From Marinobacterium stanieri (GTDB taxonomy: Bacteria; Pseudomonadota; Gammaproteobacteria; Pseudomonadales; Balneatricaceae), in NCBI RefSeq assembly GCF_900155945.1, contig NZ_FTMN01000013.1, positions 55,137 through 119,136 on the forward strand: a stretch of DNA of 64,000 bases, in the 5' to 3' direction. A program made the translations under genes and the position numbers. Of the stretch, positions 43,999-52,704 are shown piece by piece (position 1 is the stretch's first letter; the number at the start of each line of letters is the position of its first letter). The notes beneath the pieces are model-generated. The model made no database searches and had not been told where the DNA came from. It saw nothing but the letters and a program-made list of their open reading frames with translations.

Positions 43999-46900
43999 AT
44001 GTCTTCTGACTCTAATTCTCAAGATAAATCTGTTACCACAGAGGCTCAAAAATTGATCATCGTTGATGCTCGTTTACCTAACTATCAGGCTTTACTTGAC
44101 ACGATAGATGGCGATGCTGAAGTACTCGTATTGCAGCCTGAGTTAGATGGTATCCAGCAGTTAGCTGAGATGCTAGAGGGGTATCAGAATCTGGATGCAC
44201 TGCATATTATTTCCCATGGTAATAGTGCAGAGCTGATCCTGGGAACGGCACGGGTTACACGAGATAACCTGTCTGAGTATCAGGAAGAGTTTGCCAGTAT
44301 TGGCCAGTCACTAAGCGAGCAAGGGGATATTCTGCTCTACGGCTGTAATATTGCTGAAGGAGACGAAGGGCAAGCATTGATCTCAGCGCTATCAGAAGCG
44401 ACTGGGGCCGATATAGCCGCATCCAATGACCGTACGGCAGCTGAAGCCTTGGGTGGTGATCTCGAACTGGAGATCACCACCGGCGCTATTGAAGCCTCTG
44501 GGGCAATTAATCAAGAGGCCTTGCAGGCATATGACTATTCATTAGCGACGCTAACTGTAACCAATGCTAATGATACTGGTGCCGGGTCATTGCGCGATAC
44601 CATTGCCAGTGCAAGTGCGGGCGACACTATTGAATTTAATGCCGGTGTGACGACTATCAATCTCGCTACTCTTGCTCAAGATAAGGCGGGGGTAAATGAT
44701 GATAGCCTGCTATACATTAATAAAAACCTCTATATCGACGGTGATCGGGATAACGACGGCAATGCTGATATTACGCTAGCCGGTGGTTATAACGGCCGTA
44801 TTCTGGAAATTGCCAGTGGTGCTGACGTTACTCTGGATGGTTTAACCATCACTGGAGGCCTACTGGCGGGTGATGGTGGAGGGGATGCCGAAAATGGCGG
44901 TAGTGCCTTAGGCGCCGCTATTAAAAATGCTGGTACCCTGACTCTACTGAATAGTGTGATCACTAAAAACTTTGCCTCCGGCGGCGGCGGCGGCGGCGGC
45001 GGTCAAGATGCTGGGGATTATGGCGGTGCCGGTGGCGGCGGTGGCGGGGGTTACGGTTCAGGTATTGGTGGCACTGGAGGTGCCTCTCCAGAAAATGGTG
45101 GAACTTCGGGCAGCGCCGGTTCTGGTGGTAATGGTGGTAATTCGTATTACAACGGTCGAAAAGGTACTACGGGGGGATTAGGGGGGACTACAACTGGAGG
45201 TCTTAATGGATATGGTACTTTCAGTGGTGATGATGGTGGTTTAGGTGCAACGGCCAGTGCTGGTGCTTACAGTATAGGCGGCGGTGGCGGTGGCGCTTCA
45301 TATAACGGCGGGAGCATAAACGGTGGAACCGGAGGACACGCAGTTGGTGGTATTTACAGCAGCGGCACTCTAAATATTGCGGATACATCCTTCAGTGTTA
45401 ACCTAGGGGCTGGCGGTGGTGGCGGCGGTGCTTTTGCTACTGATGGCGTTGGTGGTGATGGCGTTGGTGCCATTTGGACAACCGGAACGCTGAATTATGC
45501 TGCTGGTAGTACGACTATTACCAATAACGATGGGGTCGGTGGCTCCGGTGGTGGAACGGCTGTTGCGGGTAGTTCAACCGATCAGATTAAAGGCACGGTG
45601 ACCAGTAATAGCTGGGTTGCACCGAGTTCGAATGCCGCCCCCACAGTAACCGGGGCGCCTACGGATATCACCACACTAAGTGAAGATACCCAGGGCAATA
45701 TTGATCTATCGGCAGTGACCTTTGCGGACGACGATGACGATACGCTGACCGTAACCCTGACCGCTTCTGCCGGCACTTTTGCCGCGCCTGCGGATGGGAG
45801 CAGTGTAGGAAGCGGCGTGACTGAAACCCTGAATAGCAGCTCGGGCAGTAATATCATTACGCTGGTCGGTTCAGCGACAGACATTAACACCTACCTCAAT
45901 ACCGCTTCCAATATCCAATACACCGGCGCTCAAGATGCCAGTGGTGACAATGCGGCTACGATAACGATTGCTGCTAATGATGGTAATGGCGGTAATTTAT
46001 CGACGAATCCAACCGTGAATCTCGACATTAGCGCCGTCAACGATGCGCCAACCGTCTCCGCCACGGGCGATAGCGGCGCAGCAACCGGCGCAGGCTCTGC
46101 AGTTTCAGTATTTTCCGCTACCGCCATTGATCCGATCGAAGCTGAAAATATCGCCAGTGTCACCTTTACCGTCAGCGGCCTGGCAGATACCGGCCATGAA
46201 AAGCTGAATTATGATGGCACAGCGATTGATCTGCTGACCGATACATCCGGCAGTTTTACGAATACAGCAACTTCCGGGCTGATCTCCTACGCCGTTTCGG
46301 TGAGTGGTTCAACGGCAACGGTTACCTTTAAAGGTCCAAGTGAAGCGACGGCTGCCAATACTGTCTTCCAGGCAGCACTGAATGGCATGACCTATGAGAA
46401 CACTCAGGGGGCCGTCACAGCCGGGGACCGCGTCTTTACCCTCACCAATGTGACCGATGAGGGAACAGGCACCAATAGCTGGACCACCGCCGATATTGCC
46501 GCCACCATCGCGGTCGCCAATGGCGATACGCCGACCGCCAGCAACGCCACCAAAGCGGGCACCGAAGATACACCGTTTACCCTGACCACCTCGGAAATTG
46601 TGGTTGGCCAGGAAACCAATGCTACCGATGCGCTGGAATATATCACCATCGGCAGCGTGTCCGGCGGCACCCTGGCCTTTACGGGCACGGCAACAACAGC
46701 GGGCACCACATCAACGGCCGGATCAGGCAGTGTGACACTGGTTGATGCCGCCGCCACTCTCACAGCGGGGCAGCATGTCCATGTTGATAATATTGCCAAT
46801 ATCCAGTTTACCCCGACCGCCGACGCCACCAGTGATGCATCCGTTGTCTATACCGTGACGGATGCCGGGGGTGATGTATCCAGTGCCGCAACACTGACCG

Positions 46901-49848
46901 TGACCCTGGCCGCCGTTGAAGATGCGCCCACTCTGAGTGGTGTCACATCGCCCATCACTGCACTGGAAGACACCGCCACTAACCTGATTACCGGCACCCC
47001 GGTGTTTGCCGATGTAGACACCACGGGTGATGTGGTGGCAACGCTAACGGCAACGGATAATTCAGCCGTATTGACCGCCTCTGATGCGAGCGGTGTCGTC
47101 GTCAGCAATAGCGGCACCCATGCCATTACGCTGACGGGTACCGCCACGGAGATCAACACCTTCCTGGCAACGCCGAGTAACATTACCTACACCGGCTCCA
47201 CCGATAACACCACCACCGATACGGTGACGGTTTCAGTGAATGACGGTGAGGGTGGCACGGACGCGTCCACAGCGACTATTACGGTTAACTTTACCCCGGT
47301 CAACGATGCGCCGGTGATTGTGGGTCTTGACGGCGACGCCGTTACAGCCAGCCTGGCTGGTTCTGAGTATATTGATGACCAAACAGCAGCTGTTGCTGGT
47401 GTCACGGATATTGATTCTGACGATTTCGATGGCGGTTATGTCCTGATTACACAAACCTCAGGCACAACCGACGGCTCATTCCTGAGTGACACAGGCGACG
47501 AAACAATCAAGTTTGGTACCACTGAGGCAGGCGCTGATGGCACACCTGCAGCGGGTGATACGGTTTGGTACTCTGGTGGCGGTTCCTTTGTGGCCATCGG
47601 CACCGTAGATAACACTAAAACCGGCCAGAACGGTGCCGATTTCCAAATCAATCTGAACGAGACAAGTACCCCAGCAACAGCTGGGTATTTTCTCAGTTAC
47701 CTTAAATACGGTGCACCCACCGAAGGCGCTCGTACCTTTAGTGCTACGGTGAATGATGGCGATGGTGAAACCTCCGCTGCGGCGAGCTTTAGCGTGACGG
47801 TTATTGATGACACCAAGCCGGTTGCCACCAGCTACACCGACAGCGGGAATGAAGACACCCCGGCCAGCCTGTCTGCAACCGAACTGCCGACCACACAGGA
47901 CTCACAGAGCACCCCTGATGCACTGGAATACATCACGATTGATATATCCACCGTCACCGGCGGTACACTCTCGCTGGATTCCACCGGCACTTCAGGTACA
48001 TCAAGCGTTGGCGGTGTCAGCTACTACACCACGCAGGGCAATCTGACCGGTACCGTACATATCAATATCCTGGATATTGGCAAACTGGACTTCACACCGA
48101 CGGCGAACCTGGCCGGTATCGGTGCTGCCAGCTTTGACTGGACTGTCACCGATGCGGGCGGCCATATCTCGCCAACCGCGACCTACACTCTGGATCTGAC
48201 GAATACTCCGGATGACCCTGCTGGCACTGACAAGACACTGTCACTGACCCGAGGGGCTTCGCATACCTTCAGCGCCAGTGACTTCGGTTTCACGGATGCC
48301 GATACCGGCGACACCCTGGCCCGCGTACAGGTCAATGTGCAGAGCATCAACAACGGCACACTAAAACTGGATGGCGTGGCAGTCACGGATGGACAATGGA
48401 TAGCACTGGCCGATATCGGCAAGCTGGTATACACCTCCACAGCCACCGGAGGCGACAGCTTCACCTTCACGGTTGAGGACAGCACCAACACCAGCGACCC
48501 AACGCAGAACACGCTGACGGTCAATGTCACAGCGCCCCCGGCACCCCCTCCCACGCCGGAACCCGAGCCAGAACCTGAGCCCGAGCCCGAGCCTGAGCCG
48601 GAACCAGAGCCGGAACCGGAACCCGAGTTGCCGGATACCGGTGACTGGGATGATTTGCCGGATGAGGATGGCGATGGTGTACCCGAGTCGGTCGAGGATT
48701 TTGTCCCGTCAATCGGCGGTGGTGCAAGCAACGGTGACGGTAATGGCGATGGCATCGCCGACCGCAACCAGCAGGATGTAGCTTCCGTGCCGTTCCGGGA
48801 TACGCCTCTGCCGTCACAGCAACCGGATGCCAAGCCAATCTTTGTTTCACTTGTCGGTGGCAGTGGAGACGGCAAGTCCACAGGCAGCGGCACCAAGCTG
48901 ACCAACGTGCATCAGCAGGATCGGCCCGAGAATGCCCCCGATGAGCTGGATATGCCACTGGGCCTGATCGCATTCGATGCCGACATCGAGGAAGCCGGCG
49001 CAACGGAAACCTTCAGCCTCTATGTTGAAGGCTCGGTCGCCGTGAACGGCTACTGGAAGCAAAATGCCGTGGGGGACTGGGTTAATCTGGCGTCCGCCGA
49101 CAATGGCGGCAAGATCGTGCTGGAAGGGGATAAACTGCGCCTGGACTTCGAGCTGACCGATGGCGGCGAGTTTGATGCCGACGGCATAGCCAATGGCGTG
49201 ATTCAGGACCCGGGGGCGCTGGGCTTTGGCAGCGATGCCTTCAGCGAACAGATTCAGGCGCTCTACGTTGCCTATTATCAGCGTCCGGCCGACAGCGGCG
49301 GTATGGCCTACTGGCGTGGGCAGTTGGAACAGCAGAACGGCAACCTGGATGGCATTGTCGATGCTTTTGCCACTTCAGCCGAGTCTCAGGATCTGTACGG
49401 CAATATCAGAAATACCAGTGTCAGCGACTTTATCGGTGATCTCTATCAGGCCCTGTTTGATCGCGTGCCAGAGTCTGGTGGACTGATGTTTTATCGTAAC
49501 GCTTTCGTCAATGGTACTTACGAAGATGGCCGTCCGGCTACTGCCGGTAGTCTGATGCTGGATATTCTGGAGGGGGCCCAGGGTGAGGATGCTGCTGCCA
49601 TTACAAACAAGCTGGACGCGGCCCAGACTTTCACATGGCTGCTAGACCCGGATGCGGATGGCGAAGTACTGGCGACATTTGACGCCGGTGATCTCGACAG
49701 CGTGCGTCAGTGGTTGCAGGGCATCACCGCCGATGTGGAAGCCCCGGGCACTGGCGCTACCCACAGCCTGATCCGTGATGATGTGGCAGACACGGGCGAC
49801 CCCATTATTCTGATCGGTGAGGGAGGCGTCAGCGAACTGCTCTTCTAA
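43999..49848 (+). CDS. Giant exoprotein: DUF4347, Gly-rich, cadherin-like repeats, DUF4214
   Basis: 1949 aa with no Sec signal, as in type I secreted proteins. The N-terminal DUF4347 domain (about 15-185) contains HIISHGNS with His73 and LLYGCNIAEGDEG with Cys116. A very Gly-rich segment covers about 290-530. Then come several cadherin/VCBS-like repeats of about 110-130 residues (about 545-1515), recognisable by recurring NDAPT or EDTP starts. A Pro-Glu tandem repeat (about 1518-1545) and an Asp-rich Ca-binding-like stretch (DEDGDGVPES, GDGNGDGIAD) follow. The C-terminus holds two DUF4214-like units (YVAYYQRPADSGGMAYW and LYQALFDRVPESGGLMF). It is likely a Ca-dependent surface protein or adhesin. 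Confidence 0.85.
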   Translation: MSSDSNSQDKSVTTEAQKLIIVDARLPNYQALLDTIDGDAEVLVLQPELDGIQQLAEMLEGYQNLDALHIISHGNSAELILGTARVTRDNLSEYQEEFASIGQSLSEQGDILLYGCNIAEGDEGQALISALSEATGADIAASNDRTAAEALGGDLELEITTGAIEASGAINQEALQAYDYSLATLTVTNANDTGAGSLRDTIASASAGDTIEFNAGVTTINLATLAQDKAGVNDDSLLYINKNLYIDGDRDNDGNADITLAGGYNGRILEIASGADVTLDGLTITGGLLAGDGGGDAENGGSALGAAIKNAGTLTLLNSVITKNFASGGGGGGGGQDAGDYGGAGGGGGGGYGSGIGGTGGASPENGGTSGSAGSGGNGGNSYYNGRKGTTGGLGGTTTGGLNGYGTFSGDDGGLGATASAGAYSIGGGGGGASYNGGSINGGTGGHAVGGIYSSGTLNIADTSFSVNLGAGGGGGGAFATDGVGGDGVGAIWTTGTLNYAAGSTTITNNDGVGGSGGGTAVAGSSTDQIKGTVTSNSWVAPSSNAAPTVTGAPTDITTLSEDTQGNIDLSAVTFADDDDDTLTVTLTASAGTFAAPADGSSVGSGVTETLNSSSGSNIITLVGSATDINTYLNTASNIQYTGAQDASGDNAATITIAANDGNGGNLSTNPTVNLDISAVNDAPTVSATGDSGAATGAGSAVSVFSATAIDPIEAENIASVTFTVSGLADTGHEKLNYDGTAIDLLTDTSGSFTNTATSGLISYAVSVSGSTATVTFKGPSEATAANTVFQAALNGMTYENTQGAVTAGDRVFTLTNVTDEGTGTNSWTTADIAATIAVANGDTPTASNATKAGTEDTPFTLTTSEIVVGQETNATDALEYITIGSVSGGTLAFTGTATTAGTTSTAGSGSVTLVDAAATLTAGQHVHVDNIANIQFTPTADATSDASVVYTVTDAGGDVSSAATLTVTLAAVEDAPTLSGVTSPITALEDTATNLITGTPVFADVDTTGDVVATLTATDNSAVLTASDASGVVVSNSGTHAITLTGTATEINTFLATPSNITYTGSTDNTTTDTVTVSVNDGEGGTDASTATITVNFTPVNDAPVIVGLDGDAVTASLAGSEYIDDQTAAVAGVTDIDSDDFDGGYVLITQTSGTTDGSFLSDTGDETIKFGTTEAGADGTPAAGDTVWYSGGGSFVAIGTVDNTKTGQNGADFQINLNETSTPATAGYFLSYLKYGAPTEGARTFSATVNDGDGETSAAASFSVTVIDDTKPVATSYTDSGNEDTPASLSATELPTTQDSQSTPDALEYITIDISTVTGGTLSLDSTGTSGTSSVGGVSYYTTQGNLTGTVHINILDIGKLDFTPTANLAGIGAASFDWTVTDAGGHISPTATYTLDLTNTPDDPAGTDKTLSLTRGASHTFSASDFGFTDADTGDTLARVQVNVQSINNGTLKLDGVAVTDGQWIALADIGKLVYTSTATGGDSFTFTVEDSTNTSDPTQNTLTVNVTAPPAPPPTPEPEPEPEPEPEPEPEPEPEPEPELPDTGDWDDLPDEDGDGVPESVEDFVPSIGGGASNGDGNGDGIADRNQQDVASVPFRDTPLPSQQPDAKPIFVSLVGGSGDGKSTGSGTKLTNVHQQDRPENAPDELDMPLGLIAFDADIEEAGATETFSLYVEGSVAVNGYWKQNAVGDWVNLASADNGGKIVLEGDKLRLDFELTDGGEFDADGIANGVIQDPGALGFGSDAFSEQIQALYVAYYQRPADSGGMAYWRGQLEQQNGNLDGIVDAFATSAESQDLYGNIRNTSVSDFIGDLYQALFDRVPESGGLMFYRNAFVNGTYEDGRPATAGSLMLDILEGAQGEDAAAITNKLDAAQTFTWLLDPDADGEVLATFDAGDLDSVRQWLQGITADVEAPGTGATHSLIRDDVADTGDPIILIGEGGVSELLF

Positions 49849-49858
49849 CCACACGTAC

Positions 49859-49893
49859 CCGGCTGCCTGAATCTCTTGGGGCAGCCGGCCTTT
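49859..49893 (+). terminator. Hairpin terminator after the exoprotein gene
   Basis: CCGGCTGCC-N12-GGCAGCCGG is a 9-bp stem followed by CCTTTC, 10 bp after the stop codon. Confidence 0.7.
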
Positions 49894-49990
49894 CACTAAA
49901 CCGCACCAAACAAATCATAACTTGTATCCGCAAGACGGTGTTCGCCTATTAAACCGGATCAAAAGGCACCAGTAGCTGTTACTATATTTA

Positions 49991-50081
49991 ACGTCTGCTA
50001 TGGGCCATCACCTGGTGTGCTAGCTACCTGGACACTTGCCGAAGCAATAGGTAGCCCCTTCGCGCACATAGCGGACGTTGG
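49991..50081. repeat. Complete hairpin repeat (about 90 bp)
   Basis: The outer arms ACGTCTGCTATG (49991-50002) and CATAGCGGACGT (50067-50078) pair along their whole length with one G-T. An inner stem GCTACCT / AGGTAGC lies between. The 90-bp unit aligns without gaps to 54731-54818 at about 70 % identity. The two nested stems recall an attC-like or structured recombination site, but no 1R/1L boxes were identified. Confidence 0.65.
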
Positions 50082-50116
50082 TGATGATCAGCCAGTCGTT
50101 CCGCGCACCACAGCAC

Positions 50117-50258
50117 CTGTGGGCAAGCTGCTTTGAATTTCTGTGATTACATACAGTGTACTGAGGGTCATGTGCCTTGAGTGCTTGTTTTGTTACTTTG
50201 CTGTGCTCATTTGTGACTGGTAACAGACCGGAAAATCGTTCACCATCAGAGAACTATG
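50117..50258 (+). repeat. About 140-bp intergenic repeat, copy B, with a LexA-like box
   Basis: Second copy of the block at 33896-34037. It contains CTGTGATTACATACAG at 50141-50156, an exact CTGT-N8-ACAG LexA-type palindrome. It lies about 200 bp ahead of the small membrane protein gene that precedes the ABC-three-component system. Confidence 0.6.
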
Positions 50259-50460
50259 GACTGGCCGTTGTATGATAATGCGCACGGCAAAGCAGCAAAA
50301 CGCGCATGCTCGTTTTCAGGGAGTGAATGGCTGTGATATCTCGCTTTATCCCTTCTCTTCATATATTTAGATACGGCCCTACTAATCTCTGGCTGAGACA
50401 GATATGCGCATGCGTATTATTAATATGTTGGTCGCCATGTAAGGGAGAGTACTAATTTCT

Positions 50461-50985
50461 ATGTCTATATCCGTTGCATCCGCTGTTGTTGGTGGTCTGA
50501 TTGGTACCGTATTAGGTCTAATCCCCATCATGAAGGAATACGGTGAGCAGAATTGGAAAAAGCAGTTTCGCCGTCAACTTACCGAGGGTATAGCCAACGG
50601 AAATCTCAAATACCCTGACATCCAGCACATAGCAGAGCGTTGGTCGCAAGATAGAAAGTCTGTTCTTCTAAGCCTTCGCGTACTACTTTCGCAGGCTGTA
50701 TCCGGTGATGAAGATAAGCTTAGGGAACACAGCGATGCGCTTAGACAGCTACTTCATGAGCATGAGCAGGCAGAGCCTTTTGCTGAGCTTCCCGAAAATG
50801 TCAGCTTGCAGTTGTCAGCCCTTTCATCGGCAGAAGGCAACATTTCCACTCAAGCGGCCCAACTCGCAAATTCATTAAGCGAGCTATATGCGTCACACCA
50901 TAAAAAACTCAGGATTCAAACCATGCTCGCGGTTTGGAGTGTCGTGTTTGGGATAGCTGGAATTATCGTGGGTATTGTTCTGTGA
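50461..50985 (+). CDS. Small membrane-anchored protein, unknown
   Basis: 174 aa with a hydrophobic N-terminus (SAVVGGLIGTVLGLIPI), a helical middle rich in Glu and Gln, and a C-terminal membrane segment (MLAVWSVVFGIAGIIVGIVL). GGGAGAG lies 11 bp upstream. It stands alone, 145 bp before the ABC-three-component operon, whose base composition differs. No family is recognised. Confidence 0.6.
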   Translation: MSISVASAVVGGLIGTVLGLIPIMKEYGEQNWKKQFRRQLTEGIANGNLKYPDIQHIAERWSQDRKSVLLSLRVLLSQAVSGDEDKLREHSDALRQLLHEHEQAEPFAELPENVSLQLSALSSAEGNISTQAAQLANSLSELYASHHKKLRIQTMLAVWSVVFGIAGIIVGIVL

Positions 50986-51130
50986 GCCGCTTAGCACTTT
51001 CGCCCAACAACACGTTGCAGGTGACGTTTGACCCGCTGCGCACTTTTGCTACCGCAAAAGCGGTTATAGCGTTTAAAGAAAGTGGGCGCTGGGCAACCGG
51101 GCGCAGGCAGAGCGAGCGAGGACCCCGGCC

Positions 51131-52204
51131 ATGAGCCTTTTCAAGACAACGACGCAGCCGCTGAAGGAGCCCGCAGTAGCCACCGTGGCGCCAACGCCTG
51201 CGAGCAGTGCGATTGTGCCCGCCATCGACCTCCTGCGCGTCTTCTCCCCAGGCCAGTGGGAAGACTTCGCTCTGGAGTGGGCCCACAGCCTGAAGAGCCG
51301 GTACCAACGTGTTGAGCGCTGCGGCGGAGCGGGCGACCTCGGCCGCGACGTTGTGGCATTCGTCTCCGACGACGAGTGGCACAACTACCAGTGCAAGCAC
51401 TATAAGGACCCGCTGCAACCGAACCAGGTCGTCCTCGAGCTGGGGAAGCTCTGCTACTACGTTCACGAAAGGGCGTATTCGGCCCCAACCGAGTACTACT
51501 TCGTAGCTCCCCAAGGGGCAGGGAACAGTCTGTCACTGCTCTTCAAAAAGCCCGAGGAGCTCCGCGAGCGGCTAATCAAGGACTGGGCGACAAAGTGCGA
51601 GGAACACATTACCTCCACGAAGAAGGTCCCGCTGACCGGCGAGCTCCTGGACCTCGTCGAGGGCTTCGACTTCAGCATCGTCAGCTACGTCCCGCCGATG
51701 GATCTCATTGAGCAACATGCGCTCACGCGATGGCATGCCGCTCGATTTCCAGGGGGCCTACCGCCTCGACCGCCAACCGAAGTCCCGCACATCGACGAGG
51801 AAAGGTTTGAGAGCCCATACATTAGTCGACTCCTCGAGGCATACTCCGATCACACCGGCATGGTCCTCAGCGCCGTGGACTTGGCCGCGCACGAGCCTCT
51901 CCTTCGGCATCTGCTGCGGAGTCGCGAGCGCTTCTTTCATGCTGAATCACTTCGCAACTTCTCCCGCGAAAGCCTTCCACCAGGGCAATTCGAAAATCTC
52001 CAGGAGGAGTTCTTCGATGCAGTCATCGACACCGTGGAGGACACCAGCCACACTGATGGATTTCAGCGGGTGAAGGCCGCGACAGGAGTCGCTCAGCAGC
52101 TTGACCCGACGAACAACGCCCTGCGACAGGTGCTCGGGGTCAAGGACAAGGCTGGCATCTGCCACCAGCTCGCCGACAACGCTCGACTCAAGTGGGTTCC
52201 GTGA
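51131..52204 (+). CDS. ABC-three-component system effector: Mrr-like nuclease plus C-terminal domain
   Basis: 357 aa. Residues about 60-95 (RCGGAGDLGRDVVAFVS...YQCKHYKD) carry the Mrr-type Asp...Gln-x-Lys restriction-endonuclease core. The C-terminal half is helical (PYISRLLEAYSDHTG onward) and fits the ABC-3C C-terminal domain family. The stop overlaps the next gene. In this class of systems the effector is thought to be released or activated by the ATPase after invader sensing. The operon is clearly more GC-rich than its surroundings, consistent with recent acquisition. Confidence 0.75.
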   Translation: MSLFKTTTQPLKEPAVATVAPTPASSAIVPAIDLLRVFSPGQWEDFALEWAHSLKSRYQRVERCGGAGDLGRDVVAFVSDDEWHNYQCKHYKDPLQPNQVVLELGKLCYYVHERAYSAPTEYYFVAPQGAGNSLSLLFKKPEELRERLIKDWATKCEEHITSTKKVPLTGELLDLVEGFDFSIVSYVPPMDLIEQHALTRWHAARFPGGLPPRPPTEVPHIDEERFESPYISRLLEAYSDHTGMVLSAVDLAAHEPLLRHLLRSRERFFHAESLRNFSRESLPPGQFENLQEEFFDAVIDTVEDTSHTDGFQRVKAATGVAQQLDPTNNALRQVLGVKDKAGICHQLADNARLKWVP

Positions 52205-52704
52205 TGGGTACGCTGGATGCAACAACATCCTGGGTGTTCAACTCGCCAGTCGAGCTAGGACTGCGCTCGCTGTGCGTCCTTGTCGAACTCGACCCTCACC
52301 GCCACGACCTTCAGCGGCTCGTTCTGCTCGACTACCTGCTGGTCCACTCGGCCGACGTGGACGGAGGCCCCGAGAGTATCCATCCTGCAGTGCCACAACG
52401 CGGAGCTGAGGTTCTCGTGCGACGTGCCATGCTGGAACCTGGCCTTGCCCTGTATGCCAGGCGTGGTCTTGTCTCAGTGACGATGGACGCGAACGGTTTC
52501 AGCTACGGCGCGACGGATCGGGGCGGTTGCTTCCTGGACTCGCTGCGCAGCAGGTATGTCGAAGCCTTGCGGAGCCGCGCAAGCTGGATCGCGGCGAGCT
52601 TCGGGGAGTTGGAAACCAGCGAGATCACCCGATACGTCAGTAGCGAGCTCGACCGATGGGGTGGGCAGTTTGCCGAGTATCGTGGGTCGGGGAGGACACC
52701 ATGA
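52204..52704 (+). CDS. ABC-three-component system middle component
   Basis: 166 aa from the ATG at 52204, overlapping the upstream stop and ending in an ATGA overlap with the ATPase gene. The pattern of a helical N-terminus (LRSLCVLVELDPHRHDLQRLVLLDYLLVH), then ARRGLVSVTMDANGFSYGA and a C-terminal helix is that of the winged-helix middle components (MC) of ABC-3C systems. Specific MC subfamily not determined. Confidence 0.7.
   Translation: MGTLDATTSWVFNSPVELGLRSLCVLVELDPHRHDLQRLVLLDYLLVHSADVDGGPESIHPAVPQRGAEVLVRRAMLEPGLALYARRGLVSVTMDANGFSYGATDRGGCFLDSLRSRYVEALRSRASWIAASFGELETSEITRYVSSELDRWGGQFAEYRGSGRTP

Noticed and set aside
44950..45590. Dense GGT/GGC repeats suggesting a structural DNA element
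   Set aside because: Fully explained by the Gly-rich coding segment of the exoprotein.
48555..48630. Tandem Pro-Glu coding repeat that looks like a satellite
   Set aside because: It is an in-frame spacer of the exoprotein, common in such proteins, and not an independent element.
48183..48905. 240-codon minus-strand frame in the exoprotein gene
   Set aside because: It mirrors the Pro-Glu repeat as Gly-Ser and is a shadow.
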